Assembly (NCBI GenBank): GCA_039811225.1
Contig: JBDHYG010000002.1
Coordinates: 1-64,000, forward strand
DNA length: 64,000 nucleotides
Source of the DNA: JAFDXJ01 sp039811225
GTDB lineage: Bacteria > Bacteroidota > Bacteroidia > Chitinophagales > Chitinophagaceae
Reading direction: 5' to 3'
In this document: piece after piece, positions 1-9,240 of the stretch
How the letters are laid out: each line of letters starts with the position of its first letter
Position numbering within the stretch: position 1 is the first letter of the stretch
Program-made: the position numbers and the translations under genes
Notes under the pieces: model-generated
Told to the model about the DNA's origin: nothing
The model's database searches: none
Seen by the model: the letters and a program-made list of their open reading frames with translations, nothing else

Positions 1-480
1 TCTAATTCTATGAATGAAGAGTTTTGTATTTTAATCGACATGAAGATTCATTCTGGTCGCAAAAGATTTTTTGTGTGGGACTTTAAAAACGACACAATAA
101 TTCATAGTTTTTTAGTTGGACATGGCTGTTGTGACAGTAAATGGGGAAGTGATCTTACAAAAGAAAAGCCTGGTTTTAGCAATATTGAAAATAGTCATTG
201 TTCTTCACTTGGCAAATACAAAATCGGAGCAAGAGGTTACAGCAGTTGGGGAGTACATGTAAAATATTTGCTACATGGATTGGAAGCTTCAAACAATAAC
301 GCACTTAAAAGAGTTATCGTACTTCACTCATGGGAAGTTGTATCAGACAACGAAGTTTATCCAAATGGAACTCCGGAAGGTTGGGGTTGTCCAACTCTTT
401 CAAATAATAGCTTTAGAGTTTTGGATAATATGCTTACAGATTCAAAGCGACCAGTTTTAATGTGGATATACAACAATTAA
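1..480 (+). CDS. YkuD_2-type murein L,D-transpeptidase-like protein, 5'-truncated by the window
   Basis: The first methionine in view is at position 10, but the frame is open to base 1, so the true start and any signal peptide probably lie outside the window. The visible 156 residues match the YkuD_2 family of L,D-transpeptidase-like proteins. They show the LIDMKIHSG opening, the CSSLGKYKIG segment, LHGLE, a conserved His in VLHSW (about residue 106 from base 10) and the catalytic-type Cys in GWGCPTLS (about residue 127). Family members act on peptidoglycan stem peptides in the envelope; the exact reaction of this one is inferred. Base composition is more AT-rich than in genes beyond 1.7 kb, suggesting an accessory edge. 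The stop codon sits in the loop of a 7-bp inverted repeat (CAACAAT / ATTGTTG, 471-488). Confidence 0.75.
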   Translation, partial: SNSMNEEFCILIDMKIHSGRKRFFVWDFKNDTIIHSFLVGHGCCDSKWGSDLTKEKPGFSNIENSHCSSLGKYKIGARGYSSWGVHVKYLLHGLEASNNNALKRVIVLHSWEVVSDNEVYPNGTPEGWGCPTLSNNSFRVLDNMLTDSKRPVLMWIYNN

Positions 481-886
481 TATTGTTGTTGTAATAGAGT
501 TTATATATTGCTTTACGTTAGAGACAATGAATAACGGCTTATAACATGAACTGTTCAAAAAAACCAACTAGATTTTAAGCTTTTATCGAACAGTAATTAG
601 GTTAAAAAATCGTTCCTTTTTTAGCTATTGCAAATCCCAACTTCAAATAAAGCAGGAAGAATATTTCTCAATTTTAATTCTTAATTTCAACTTTAAAATA
701 AATCCAGGCAGTGGTTCAGCAGACTTGGGATAATTCCCAACTTGCATAAAGCCCTGTCCGTAAGCTGCAATTAAACTGACAACTCGCCACAACAATTTAA
801 TTTCCATTGACAACAGAATACAGATTTGTTAAAGGGCACCAGCCGACCATTTTTAGTTTTCCGTTTAGAAGTATATAGAAGCAAGT
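481..886. other. AT-rich intergenic stretch without a recognisable gene
   Basis: About 400 bases with stops in all frames and no family I recognise. It begins inside a short inverted repeat that overlaps the preceding stop codon. I see no tRNA and no T-rich hairpin. No TAnnTTTG box stands out immediately before the next gene. Together with the low-GC genes on both sides it looks like accessory or decayed DNA. Confidence 0.4.
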
Positions 887-1354
887 ATGCGACATCTATC
901 AAAATGCATTATTTTATTTACGATTACTATTTCATTAATCTCTTGTTCAATAACAGTCCGAACTATTGACAAGTGTAGAACGCAGTATGGTGATATAAAA
1001 TTTTATGCTGAAAAAATTTCAAGAAATAATTCTACAATAAAAAGAATTTATGCATCGGTAAAAACAGGCGGCGTCCAAAGTTATTATAGTTTCTACTCAG
1101 ACAAAATAGTAAAGATGACCGACACAGCGAAGACCCTTATCTACACTGTATCCTATAATCCTTTACAAACAAACTATGACACCGACATTTATCAAACATT
1201 TTCTGTTATAGATTCTATTGTGTTGACTAAGGGTGACAATCTTTTAGATTCACTTGGACTTAACAAATTCAAGACTTCAAATGGCGCAACCTCTTTTATG
1301 GTAGAAGTAAAATATTATCATGGTTTCCCAAAAGGCAAAAGTTTTAGACCATAA
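887..1354 (+). CDS. small putative lipoprotein, function unknown
   Basis: A 155-residue protein with a hydrophobic signal and a lipobox-like LISC ending at about Cys20, so it is probably a lipoprotein. The rest has no domain I recognise; it is rich in Ser, Thr, Asp and Lys with alternating hydrophobic residues, compatible with a small beta-rich periplasmic domain. The gene is clearly more AT-rich than those beyond 1.7 kb and is flanked by non-coding DNA on both sides, so it appears to be an isolated accessory gene. The coding call rests on the signal peptide and the uninterrupted frame. Confidence 0.6.
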   Translation: MRHLSKCIILFTITISLISCSITVRTIDKCRTQYGDIKFYAEKISRNNSTIKRIYASVKTGGVQSYYSFYSDKIVKMTDTAKTLIYTVSYNPLQTNYDTDIYQTFSVIDSIVLTKGDNLLDSLGLNKFKTSNGATSFMVEVKYYHGFPKGKSFRP

Positions 1355-1713
1355 CTGCAGCTTACATTGGGTTTGCTGCTATCGCTGGCTGAAGGAATAA
1401 CCATCAGCTTTTGGTTCGCTGTTCATCGGTAGTTCCGGCTGAAAATTCTTTGTTCAGCTTTTCTTGTTATCTTCGGTTACAGGTTCGTTACTGGTCTGTA
1501 GCACGGGTAGTAAGTACACTGAATTCCGGTAAGGCAGTAAGCCCTGGACATCAGATGTCTGTATCATGTGAAAAAGAGTCAACTAAAATCAGGACGAGAC
1601 ACCGGTTAACTTTCTTCAACTTTAATGCTGGCGAAGTAAGACAACGGAAAAACATACATTACAGAAAATGACCTGGAAAAAGGAGAAAAAAATAACCAAC
1701 CAACTTTAAAACT
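1355..1713. other. gene-less segment with many short inverted repeats
   Basis: Around 360 bases between the lipoprotein gene and the next exported protein. The first 120 bases contain several nested GCAGC/GCTGC and CAGC/GCTG pairs (for example GCAGC 12 nt before GCTGC near 1358-1380), which could fold into an imperfect structure. An 86-codon open frame at 1411-1671 has a composition unlike a protein and was not accepted. This may be the 3' boundary of a cassette-like insertion, but that is inference. Confidence 0.35.
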
Positions 1714-2313
1714 ATGAAACGTAAACTAACAACTCTTGCAGCCGGGTTATTTCTTACAATGGCTGTCTTCGGGCAAACATCCGGCCCGGTGAAAGATTAC
1801 CTGGGCCTGGCAAAACCAATCCTGTTTGATAATGTGCCGTATAATTTAAGCTGGTCGGCACATCCATCTGCATCATATTATAAACAGGAATATCTTGCCA
1901 GAAACGATAATATCGACAAGTTTAAGCGCCTTGTTTCTATTGATTTACTGGTGGGCCAGGTAAATCTTAAAGACATAGTAGCTGATAAAATCGCAGAACT
2001 AAATAATTTGAAAGCCACGAATCCTATCATCAATCATCAAACCTTTTCAAAAGGTGATGAGATCATGCTTGATTTCCTGATAAGTCAAAACGCTGCAGAT
2101 GGCAAACAGGTAAATATCGTAGAACGAAATGTGTACCGGTATAAAATGATAAAAGTTAAAAACGGGCAGGAAGCCTTGCTCCTTTTTGCAGTCAGTGACA
2201 GGGCTTATGGCAATGATATAGATACATTCCTATCCAACTTAAAAAACAATAAGCAAAACTTATTAAATGCAGTGGGCGCCTTTACCCTTCCGGAGATCAA
2301 ACTGGCGAAATAA
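1714..2313 (+). CDS. exported protein of unknown function
   Basis: A 199-residue protein with an N-terminal signal peptide (MKRKL start, hydrophobic core, cleavage probably after AVFGQ). The mature part has no motif I can name; it is mixed alpha/beta in character and free of cysteines. The start is supported by the signal peptide. The gene stands alone between non-coding gaps of about 360 and 130 bases. A periplasmic or outer-membrane-associated location is likely. Confidence 0.6.
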   Translation: MKRKLTTLAAGLFLTMAVFGQTSGPVKDYLGLAKPILFDNVPYNLSWSAHPSASYYKQEYLARNDNIDKFKRLVSIDLLVGQVNLKDIVADKIAELNNLKATNPIINHQTFSKGDEIMLDFLISQNAADGKQVNIVERNVYRYKMIKVKNGQEALLLFAVSDRAYGNDIDTFLSNLKNNKQNLLNAVGAFTLPEIKLAK

Positions 2314-2445
2314 AATATAGTAACAAACTTCCCGTTTGATAAAAAAGAGCATCCACGCACAGACAGCATAACCTGATGTTTGAGAATTTTTGAATAAATA
2401 ATTTGATGTGATTTAAACAGGTCAATTAAATTTTAATAATACGTT

Positions 2446-2901
2446 ATGTTACCAGATACTTTTAAAATTATTTTCAAAAGAGATTTGGAGCAGTTGAAAG
2501 AAGAAATCAATCTTTTTGAGAAGGAGCCAGCTATCTGGGTAACTGCTGGTGACATTAAGAATTCAGCAGGCAATTTGTGCCTGCACATTGTAGGCAATCT
2601 AAATGCCTACATTGGTGTCGGGCTGGCAAAAACAAATTATATCAGAAACCGGGACAGTGAATTTTTAATAAAAGGGGTTCCTAAAAACACATTAATACAA
2701 CAAGTGGAGGACACCATTAAAATTGTTTTGAGTGGGCTTGATCAACTTACAGAAAAACAGTTATCCGGAAACTTCCCGTTACGTATTTGGGATAAACCGA
2801 CAGGGATGGAATATACCTTAATTCAATTGGCTTGCCATCTAAATTACCATTTAGGTCAAATCAATTACCTGCGTCGCTTTCTAGATCGTAACGAAAAGTA
2901 A
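2446..2901 (+). CDS. DinB-like / DUF1572-type four-helix protein
   Basis: A 151-residue soluble protein with the layout of the DinB/YfiT superfamily: a first His in helix two (NLCLHIVGNL, about residue 47) and a His pair in a late helix (LACHLNYHLGQINYLRR, about residues 132 and 136). These three histidines usually form a metal site. Some relatives use it in thiol-dependent transferases such as those for bacillithiol, but for this protein the substrate is unknown. No signal peptide is present, so it should be cytoplasmic. It stands alone, so context gives no further clue. Confidence 0.75.
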   Translation: MLPDTFKIIFKRDLEQLKEEINLFEKEPAIWVTAGDIKNSAGNLCLHIVGNLNAYIGVGLAKTNYIRNRDSEFLIKGVPKNTLIQQVEDTIKIVLSGLDQLTEKQLSGNFPLRIWDKPTGMEYTLIQLACHLNYHLGQINYLRRFLDRNEK

Positions 2902-3008
2902 TACTATTACTATTTATACTTATTTTTTTCAGCAATATTTTTGAAGCATAATCATTCAGTAAAGTCATCAGGCTATATGAAATTGTATTACTTTTAACGT
3001 AACAAAAA

Positions 3009-3971
3009 ATGAAACATCTACACCCAATCACCATCTTACTTTTTGCCAGCTGTATAGCAGTCGCGGCAAGGGCACAAGTTATCTTCCAGGATCCGGACCT
3101 GGAAAAATATGGATATAAAGATGCCAATGAGCAGGTACTAATTCCGGCAACCTATGACATGGCCTATAATTTTGCAGGTGGCCTGGCAGCGGTACAGCTT
3201 AATCAGAAATGGGGCTATATCAATACAAAAGGAAATGCCGTTACTACATTCAAATATGATGACGCACGTGACTTTACCGATGGCTTAGCCCGTGTATTGT
3301 TTGCCGGGAAATGGGGCTTTATTGATACAACCGGGAAAGAAGTAATCGCCCCGCAATATGAATGGGCCGGCCGCTTCATAGAGGGTCTGGCTACAATTAA
3401 AGAGGCGGGTAAATATGGTTGCATTAACCATACAGGTAAGGTAGTTATTCCAATACAATACGACAATGAATTTGAATTTGCCGAAGGGCTTGCAGTGGTG
3501 AAGCAGCAGGGTAAGTATGGTTTCATAGATCGAAATGGCAAGACAGTGATTCCCATACAATACCAGATGGCTAAGCAATTTGTCCGGGGGCTGGCGCCGG
3601 TGGTATATAATAATAAATGGGGCTTCCTGGATAAAAATGGATCCGTTATCATCCCATTTAAATACGAGGCAGTTTTGGACAAATTCACCAATGGTATGAA
3701 CTGGGCTAAGCTAAACTTGAGTGACAAATGGGGCGCCATAGACAGCACCGGAAAAGAAGTTACTGAATTTAAATATGATAATGCCAATATGTTTTCAGAA
3801 GGCCTGGCTGCCGTTCAAATCAATAATAAATGGGGCTATATAAATGCAGATGGCAAAGAAGTTATTCCTTTTATATTTGAGCATGCCGGCAAATTTATCT
3901 CCGGCAAAGCCGAAGTAAAAAAAGAAGGCCGTTATATCACTATTGATACGACAGGTAAGCCCATTGAATAG
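3009..3971 (+). CDS. WG-repeat protein, exported
   Basis: A 320-residue protein with a signal peptide (cleavage near ARAQ) followed by about nine tandem units of roughly 32 residues. Each unit carries a W/Y-G core such as KWGYIN, KWGFID or KYGFID, preceded by a GLAxV strand and followed by GKxVIPxxY. This is the WG repeat (beta-rich, KWG type). WG-repeat proteins are common in Bacteroidota and are thought to mediate binding; no enzymatic motif is visible. The array fills the mature protein. The last unit is degenerate (RYITID). Confidence 0.9.
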   Translation: MKHLHPITILLFASCIAVAARAQVIFQDPDLEKYGYKDANEQVLIPATYDMAYNFAGGLAAVQLNQKWGYINTKGNAVTTFKYDDARDFTDGLARVLFAGKWGFIDTTGKEVIAPQYEWAGRFIEGLATIKEAGKYGCINHTGKVVIPIQYDNEFEFAEGLAVVKQQGKYGFIDRNGKTVIPIQYQMAKQFVRGLAPVVYNNKWGFLDKNGSVIIPFKYEAVLDKFTNGMNWAKLNLSDKWGAIDSTGKEVTEFKYDNANMFSEGLAAVQINNKWGYINADGKEVIPFIFEHAGKFISGKAEVKKEGRYITIDTTGKPIE

Positions 3972-4073
3972 TATTGTAGCAAAAAGTAAATATGAAACAT
4001 ATTGCTCTTCATGCAATTTTTCATTATTACTATTTACACATTTTGACAAATGCAAAAAAAATAAACACGTAAC

Positions 4074-4523
4074 ATGAATTACTTTGCATACGGCTCCAAT
4101 ATGGACAAGGAAAGAATGACAGAAAGAGGTATTCATTTTACATCCCGTTCCTTTGCTCAATTAGTTAATTACAAATTGGTATTTAATAAAAAGGCCACTT
4201 GTCATCAAAACTGTGCTTATGCTAACATCATTGAATCAGTTAATTCCATCGTAGAAGGTGTTCTTTATATATTTCCAGATACGGAAATTGAATTGCTGGA
4301 TTATGTGGAAGGTTACCCGGAACACTATAACAGGCAGGAAGTTATGGTAAAAGATAAAAACGGCACGGCTATTCACGCTATTACTTATAAAGCCTGTGAA
4401 GAGAAACTGGTAGAAGGCGCCTACCCGAAAAAATCCTACCTGAAATATTTACTGGAAGGCAGGGACCTTCTTTCCGAAACATATTACAAACAGTTATGCG
4501 AAACAAAAACCTGCGATGAATAA
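4074..4523 (+). CDS. gamma-glutamylcyclotransferase family protein
   Basis: A 149-residue cytoplasmic protein beginning with FAYGSNM (residues 4-10), the substrate-loop signature of the GGCT/AIG2 fold. The acidic residue expected for catalysis is in LDYVEGYPEHY (Glu79 the best candidate). Family members cyclise gamma-glutamyl compounds to 5-oxoproline, but many bacterial ones have no proven substrate, so the reaction is inferred from family. Length is normal. The gene is followed 60 bases later by an SgcJ-like gene in the same direction. Confidence 0.85.
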   Translation: MNYFAYGSNMDKERMTERGIHFTSRSFAQLVNYKLVFNKKATCHQNCAYANIIESVNSIVEGVLYIFPDTEIELLDYVEGYPEHYNRQEVMVKDKNGTAIHAITYKACEEKLVEGAYPKKSYLKYLLEGRDLLSETYYKQLCETKTCDE

Positions 4524-4583
4524 GCCTTCCATCATGCATAACATTCCAATACTTACGCATACCAGCCGGTAAATAAAAATCGT

Positions 4584-5039
4584 ATGAATCAAATACAACA
4601 ACCCGAAGATATGCCCCGGCTTTTTGTAGCAAATTGGAATAATCGCCGGGCTGATTTACTAGCAGAACTTTTTGAAGCAAACGCTGATTTTATCAATGTA
4701 GTAGGTCTTTGGTGGGAAAACCGCCCGGCAATTTTTAAAGCCCATGCTTACGGCCTGCAAGTTATTTTCCCTAACTCTACACTCCAAGCCGGAAGAATAA
4801 AAGTCAACCAATTGTCAGAAGATGCTGCCATTGTTCATGCCCGTATGCAATTAACCGGGCAAACTGCCCCGGAAGGCCAGGCTGGAACACGGCATACTAT
4901 TTTCACTTTTGTCCTGCGAAGGAATGGAACATATTGGCTTTGTGTATCCGCGCAAAATACGGATATTGTACCCGGTGCCGAAACGTATATTCGTACTGAA
5001 GGCGGTACTCTGCGCCCGGCTGATTACAGAAAAAAATAA
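4584..5039 (+). CDS. SgcJ/EcaC-like NTF2-fold protein
   Basis: A 151-residue soluble protein of the NTF2/SnoaL superfamily, closest in pattern to the SgcJ/EcaC group. It has an N-terminal helix with NWNNRRADLLAELFEANADFINVVGLWW, then beta strands with VNQLSEDAAIVHARMQLTGQ and HTIFTFVLRRNGTYWLCVSAQNTD. The group is named after antibiotic-pathway proteins but most members are uncharacterised, so no reaction is assigned. No signal peptide is present. Confidence 0.75.
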   Translation: MNQIQQPEDMPRLFVANWNNRRADLLAELFEANADFINVVGLWWENRPAIFKAHAYGLQVIFPNSTLQAGRIKVNQLSEDAAIVHARMQLTGQTAPEGQAGTRHTIFTFVLRRNGTYWLCVSAQNTDIVPGAETYIRTEGGTLRPADYRKK

Positions 5040-5176
5040 TCATACAGATCACATTTCCGCACACTTAAAAAATGAAACCACTTATACTGAATGATTGGGG
5101 AAAAAAATAATTCTTTTTGTGTTCATTTTTTGTTCCTACTTCCTTATTTTTATCTTTAATCAAATTACATGTAGAA

Positions 5177-5599
5177 ATGACCTTATTATCAAAAGAATGG
5201 AAGCCGGGTATTCATCTTGGTTTATTTATCCTGCGGGTAGCAGTTTGCCTGGTTTTATTATATGGCCATGGTTGGGGAAAATTATCCACTATTTTCGGAG
5301 GTAAAGAAATTCAATTCTTCGATCCCATCGGGCTTGGCACAAATCTCTCCTATTACATGGCAGGCTTTGCAGAAGGTATCTGTTCTTTATTGTTACTTGT
5401 GGGTTTATTCAGTCGCTATGCGGCACTTATTTTGTCAATTAACTTTATGGTTATTTTTTATGTGCATGGTATCCAGTCGCAAGATGGTTTCCAGGAATTA
5501 GAAATAATCTATTTATACCTGTTTTCCTTTATCGCATTATTGTGTGCTGGACCGGGGAAAATATCACTGGATTACGCATTGGCATCCCGAAAAAGGTAA
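5177..5599 (+). CDS. DoxX family membrane protein
   Basis: A 140-residue integral membrane protein with four hydrophobic segments and the DoxX pattern: LFILRVAVCLVLLYGHGWGKL, then an LGL(G/N) turn, then AGFAEGICSLLLLVGLFSRYAALILSI. I chose the ATG at 5177 because the 20 residues upstream from 5117 are not typical of the family and the chosen start gives the usual length. DoxX proteins are membrane partners in redox or stress functions; the role here is unknown. The preceding gene ends 137 bases upstream. Confidence 0.8.
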   Translation: MTLLSKEWKPGIHLGLFILRVAVCLVLLYGHGWGKLSTIFGGKEIQFFDPIGLGTNLSYYMAGFAEGICSLLLLVGLFSRYAALILSINFMVIFYVHGIQSQDGFQELEIIYLYLFSFIALLCAGPGKISLDYALASRKR

Positions 5600-5762
5600 T
5601 GAACCTGGAAGCTTCTTTCTATCTTTTGATTATCCCATAAAATTTATTATCTTTCCACAAGCTTATTGGTCCTGTAAGTTGAAAAATTTTAAGTTGATCA
5701 GCGCTATTCTTTAAAGGCATTCTTTGCCTTCCAAAATATTTTCATTAAAATTTATCGTTGCC

Positions 5763-6323
5763 ATGAAATTGTATCAGGCCTTTTTTTTATGCTTCCTTTT
5801 TACCCTCTCTGCCTGTGGCTTTAATGAGCGGGAACAACAACTCAAACAAAAGGAAAATGACTTAAATCAAAAAGAACAAAAACTGGTCTTGTGGGAGCAA
5901 CAGCTCACCCTGAAAGAGCAAGCCCTGGCCGACCTGGAACACCGGCTGGATAGCACAAAAAAAGAAATTGATTCCGTAGTCGTCCCCCGGCCGGCAATTT
6001 CAGGAAAATGGCAGGTAAAAATGCAGTGTATCGAAACATCCTGCGACGGGTCAGCTATTGGTGATGTACTTACAGAAAACTGGGAATTTCAAACAGGGGA
6101 GAATAGCATTGTGGTGCATGCCTATACCGGTACAAAGCTTACCCGGATCTACAACGGTTCATATACTACCGATGGCATTGTGCTCCAATCGCAAAACAAC
6201 CAGCATCAAACTACCATGAACGTAACATTGAATTTACTGAAAGATGGTAAAATGGAAGGCCTCCGTGAAATTAATATGCCTCAATGCAAAACTTCTTATT
6301 CCATCAGTGCAAAACGTTTATAG
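5763..6323 (+). CDS. lipoprotein with N-terminal coiled coil, function unknown
   Basis: A 186-residue protein. From the ATG at 5763 there is a clear lipoprotein signal with LSAC at Cys18; a further upstream ATG at 5724 would add 13 residues before it. Residues 20-75 are a heptad-rich, Gln/Glu/Leu-rich coiled coil (QQLKQKEN, QKEQKLV and so on). A beta-rich domain of about 100 residues follows, starting near SGKWQVKMQC, with three cysteines. The layout suggests a membrane-tethered stalk carrying a small lipocalin-like or beta domain, but this is inference. The next gene starts 15 bases downstream and may be co-transcribed. Confidence 0.75.
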   Translation: MKLYQAFFLCFLFTLSACGFNEREQQLKQKENDLNQKEQKLVLWEQQLTLKEQALADLEHRLDSTKKEIDSVVVPRPAISGKWQVKMQCIETSCDGSAIGDVLTENWEFQTGENSIVVHAYTGTKLTRIYNGSYTTDGIVLQSQNNQHQTTMNVTLNLLKDGKMEGLREINMPQCKTSYSISAKRL

Positions 6324-6338
6324 CATCAACTTATTTTT

Positions 6339-8510
6339 ATGGTTACACTATTAAATTCCCTGGATTTTACATTGCCGCTGACTAACCCGGTGATTATTTT
6401 TTCCCTGGTCTTATTTATTATTCTCTTTGCGCCGATTCTTTTAAGCAAAATAAAAGTGCCGCATATCATTGGCTTGATTGTAGCCGGTGTGATCATTGGG
6501 CCCTATGGCCTGAATCTATTAAAACGGGATATGAGTATTGTTCTTTTTGGTACGGTGGGCCTCTTGTACATTATGTTTTTAGCAGGCCTTGAAATTGACC
6601 TGGCAGAATTTAAAAAGAACAAGAAAAAAATTCTTGTATTTGGTGGCATTACTTTTTTTCTCCCGTTAATTTCCGGAACCATTGCCTGTTATTATTTACT
6701 GGGTTATAGTTTCCTTTCTTCCCTCCTGCTGGCAAGCATGTTTTCTACGCATACCCTTGTGGCCTACCCGATAGCCAGTAAATACGGCATCATCCGAAAC
6801 CGTGCCGTAGCCATGGTTGTAGGCGGTACGATGATTACCGACACGGCCGCCTTACTTTTACTGGCCACTATTTCCGGGATGGCACAAGGCCAGGTCTCTT
6901 CTGCTTTTTGGGTACAATTGGGTATCTCTTCCCTGGTCTTTGTGTGTATTGTATTTTTTGTATTTCCCCTGATTGCCCGTTGGTTTTTCAAACAGTTCAA
7001 CGATAGTGTTTCACAATATATTTTTGTGTTGGGTATGGTTTTCCTGGCTTCTTTCCTGGCCGAAGCAGCCGGTATTGAGGCGATCATCGGTGCCTTCTTT
7101 GCCGGCCTTGTTTTAAACCGCTTTGTCCCCCATTCATCAGCATTGATGAACCGGATCAACTTTGTAGGCAATGCGATTTTTATTCCTTTCTTCCTCATCA
7201 GCGTGGGTATGCTGGTTGACCTGAAAGTATTGGTCAATGGTTGGGGTGCCGCAAAAGTGGCAGCAGTCATTATTGTGATAGCGCTTGCTGCAAAATACCT
7301 GGCTGCCTGGCTTACACAAAAATTATTTCATTTAAAACCTGCTGAAGGTAAACTGATTTTTGGCCTGAGTACTTCACATGCCGCGGCTACACTGGCCATT
7401 ATTTTGGTAGGCTATAATATTGTGATCGGGGAAACAGCTACCGGTGAACCTATTCGTTTATTAAATGAAGATGTGCTGAATGGCACCATCCTGCTGATTC
7501 TCATCAGTTGTGGCGTCGGCTCTTTTGTTACTGAAAAAGCAGCCAAGACGCTGGCATTGGAAGAAGAAAGTAATTTCTCTTCTGACCAGGCTACACAAGA
7601 TGATAAAAAAATATTGATCAACCTGGGTTATGCCGATATTGCACCTGCATTGATAGATTTTGGCACCATGCTTCAACCCGCTAAAAGTAAATCACCTTTA
7701 TATGGCCTGCACATTGTAGATGATGCGAACGAAGCGGAAAATGCCGCCGGCAAAGGCCGGAAGATACTGGATATGGCTGTATCGCATGCCGCCGCAGCAG
7801 AAAATACACTGGTCCCGTTATTGCGGTTTGATTCAAGCATCAGTAATGGTATTATGTACTCCATAAAAGAACAACAAATTTCTGATATCGTCATTGGTAT
7901 GCACCAGGCAACGGATGAGAAAATATTTTTTGGTGAGATCACGGAAAATATTGTCAAGCGAATTTTTGAAACAATCTATATATATAAACCGGCGCAACCG
8001 CTGAATACCTTAAAGCGAATGGTCATCGTCATCCCCACCAATGCGGAAACTGAACCAGGCTTTGCACATTGGGTACACAAGCTCTGGGATGTGGCGAAAG
8101 AAGCTGGTATGAAAATCCTTTTGTATGGCCATCCATCAACTTTGCAGGCTGTAGAAATAGTAGCTGCCCGCCATAATGATACGTTGAAAGCCAGTTGCCA
8201 TCCATTTCATAAATGGGATGATTTTTTGATCTTTGCCAAAGAGCTCACCACCAATGATCTATTCATCATCATTTCAGCACGAAAAGGAAGCTACTCTTAT
8301 ATCAATCATTTAAACAAGCTACCTTATTACCTGGTGAATTATTTTGAAAAATACAGTTATATAATTCTGTATCCGGAACAATTGGATACCAATATAAATA
8401 TGGCAGATATTCAACAGGCTGATGGTAAACTCATCGAAACGATCAGTGAACAGTTTGATGCCATCAATGAAGCAGGCAGGCGTTTACGCAGGCGTATCTG
8501 GAAAAAATAA
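6339..8510 (+). CDS. CPA2-type cation:proton antiporter with C-terminal universal-stress-like region
   Basis: A 723-residue protein. Residues 1-390 hold about 12 membrane segments of the Na+/H+ exchanger fold, with LSKIKVPHIIGLIVAGVIIGP near the N-terminus and GLEIDLAEFKKN and GTMITDTAALLLLA later, the last containing the paired-acid/Thr region typical of CPA2. From about residue 410 a soluble region follows, with elements of two universal-stress-protein-like domains. Proteins of this architecture exchange K+ or Na+ for H+ at the inner membrane, and the cytoplasmic tail is probably regulatory. Ion specificity cannot be read from sequence. The start is 15 bases after the lipoprotein gene. Confidence 0.9.
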   Translation: MVTLLNSLDFTLPLTNPVIIFSLVLFIILFAPILLSKIKVPHIIGLIVAGVIIGPYGLNLLKRDMSIVLFGTVGLLYIMFLAGLEIDLAEFKKNKKKILVFGGITFFLPLISGTIACYYLLGYSFLSSLLLASMFSTHTLVAYPIASKYGIIRNRAVAMVVGGTMITDTAALLLLATISGMAQGQVSSAFWVQLGISSLVFVCIVFFVFPLIARWFFKQFNDSVSQYIFVLGMVFLASFLAEAAGIEAIIGAFFAGLVLNRFVPHSSALMNRINFVGNAIFIPFFLISVGMLVDLKVLVNGWGAAKVAAVIIVIALAAKYLAAWLTQKLFHLKPAEGKLIFGLSTSHAAATLAIILVGYNIVIGETATGEPIRLLNEDVLNGTILLILISCGVGSFVTEKAAKTLALEEESNFSSDQATQDDKKILINLGYADIAPALIDFGTMLQPAKSKSPLYGLHIVDDANEAENAAGKGRKILDMAVSHAAAAENTLVPLLRFDSSISNGIMYSIKEQQISDIVIGMHQATDEKIFFGEITENIVKRIFETIYIYKPAQPLNTLKRMVIVIPTNAETEPGFAHWVHKLWDVAKEAGMKILLYGHPSTLQAVEIVAARHNDTLKASCHPFHKWDDFLIFAKELTTNDLFIIISARKGSYSYINHLNKLPYYLVNYFEKYSYIILYPEQLDTNINMADIQQADGKLIETISEQFDAINEAGRRLRRRIWKK

Positions 8511-8541
8511 GCAGGCAGGTGGTTGCCGGTATATCCCTTTA

Positions 8542-9219
8542 TTATAAGCTATAAATTTTTTGCATTACAGCTTCCCGTAAGCGATCGCATTTGCAATTAC
8601 CAAATTCAAATACACCGGTACCTGCAGTAACGGCAAGCAGGGATTTTTGTAATGCCTCTTTTGCCCGGTGCAGGCGTACTTTTACATTCGCCTCGGAGAG
8701 GCCCAATGCTACCGCCGTATCCATACTGCTCAATCCTTCAATTTCACGGAGCATATATACAATGCGATATTTCTCCGGCAGATGATCAATAGCGGCTTCC
8801 AACATCCGGCGGTTTTCATGCTGTATGGTTTTTCTTTCCGGGCTCATAGTATCTATGACTGAAAGAGATTGTTCTGCATTTTGTTCTTTTTTTCTTTCTC
8901 CAAAAAATGACCATCTCCTTTTTGCTTTACGCAGGTAAATAAGCGCTTCATTAATGCCGATCCGGATCAACCAGGTGGAAAAAGAAGCATCTCCCCTGAA
9001 TTGAGCCAGGTGCATATACGCTTTCAGGTAAGTTTCCTGCATAATATCTGTTACCTCATCCTCCGTTTTCAGGTAACTCCGGATAACCCGGAATAAGCGC
9101 TGGTTATAGCGCTTCATCAACAGGTCAAATAATTCTTTCTTTCCCAGTAATATCTGCTCTACAAGCATCTCATCCGAAATATCCCGGTATACTACATGCG
9201 CTTCCTGAATAGCTTCCAT
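8542..9219 (-). CDS. ECF-type RNA polymerase sigma factor
   Basis: A 225-residue sigma-70-family protein. Region 2 is seen at about residues 28-95 (LMKRYNQRLFRVIRSYLK, DIMQETYLKAYMHLAQFRGDASFSTWLIRIGINEAL). Region 4 is at about 140-195 (LPEKYRIVYMLREIEGLS, AVALGLSEANVKVRLHRAKEAL). The C-terminus has a short extension with GNCKCDRLREAV, a Cys-containing tail seen in a subset of ECF factors. No anti-sigma gene is adjacent. Divergent to it is a DUF4142 gene, and both upstream regions carry an ATTTTGTAAC...ATGCAT motif, suggesting the factor controls itself and its neighbour. Confidence 0.92.
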   Translation of the reverse strand: MEAIQEAHVVYRDISDEMLVEQILLGKKELFDLLMKRYNQRLFRVIRSYLKTEDEVTDIMQETYLKAYMHLAQFRGDASFSTWLIRIGINEALIYLRKAKRRWSFFGERKKEQNAEQSLSVIDTMSPERKTIQHENRRMLEAAIDHLPEKYRIVYMLREIEGLSSMDTAVALGLSEANVKVRLHRAKEALQKSLLAVTAGTGVFEFGNCKCDRLREAVMQKIYSL

Positions 9220-9240
9220 TAGTGACAGTGCCTCTTATTT

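Noticed and set aside
520..565. Possible integron attC site in the left gap
   Set aside because: A GTTAGAG-like sequence is present, but the conserved core pair (RYYYAAC and GTTRRRY) is not met, so no integron is claimed.
1411..1671. 86-codon open frame on the plus strand
   Set aside because: Composition is rich in Ser, Arg and Val with no signal or domain; it lies in the fold-rich gene-less segment and is likely a chance frame.
2320..2345. CAAAC-TTCCC-GTTTG hairpin after the exported protein gene at 1714
   Set aside because: Only a 5-bp stem, followed by A rather than T; not a convincing terminator.
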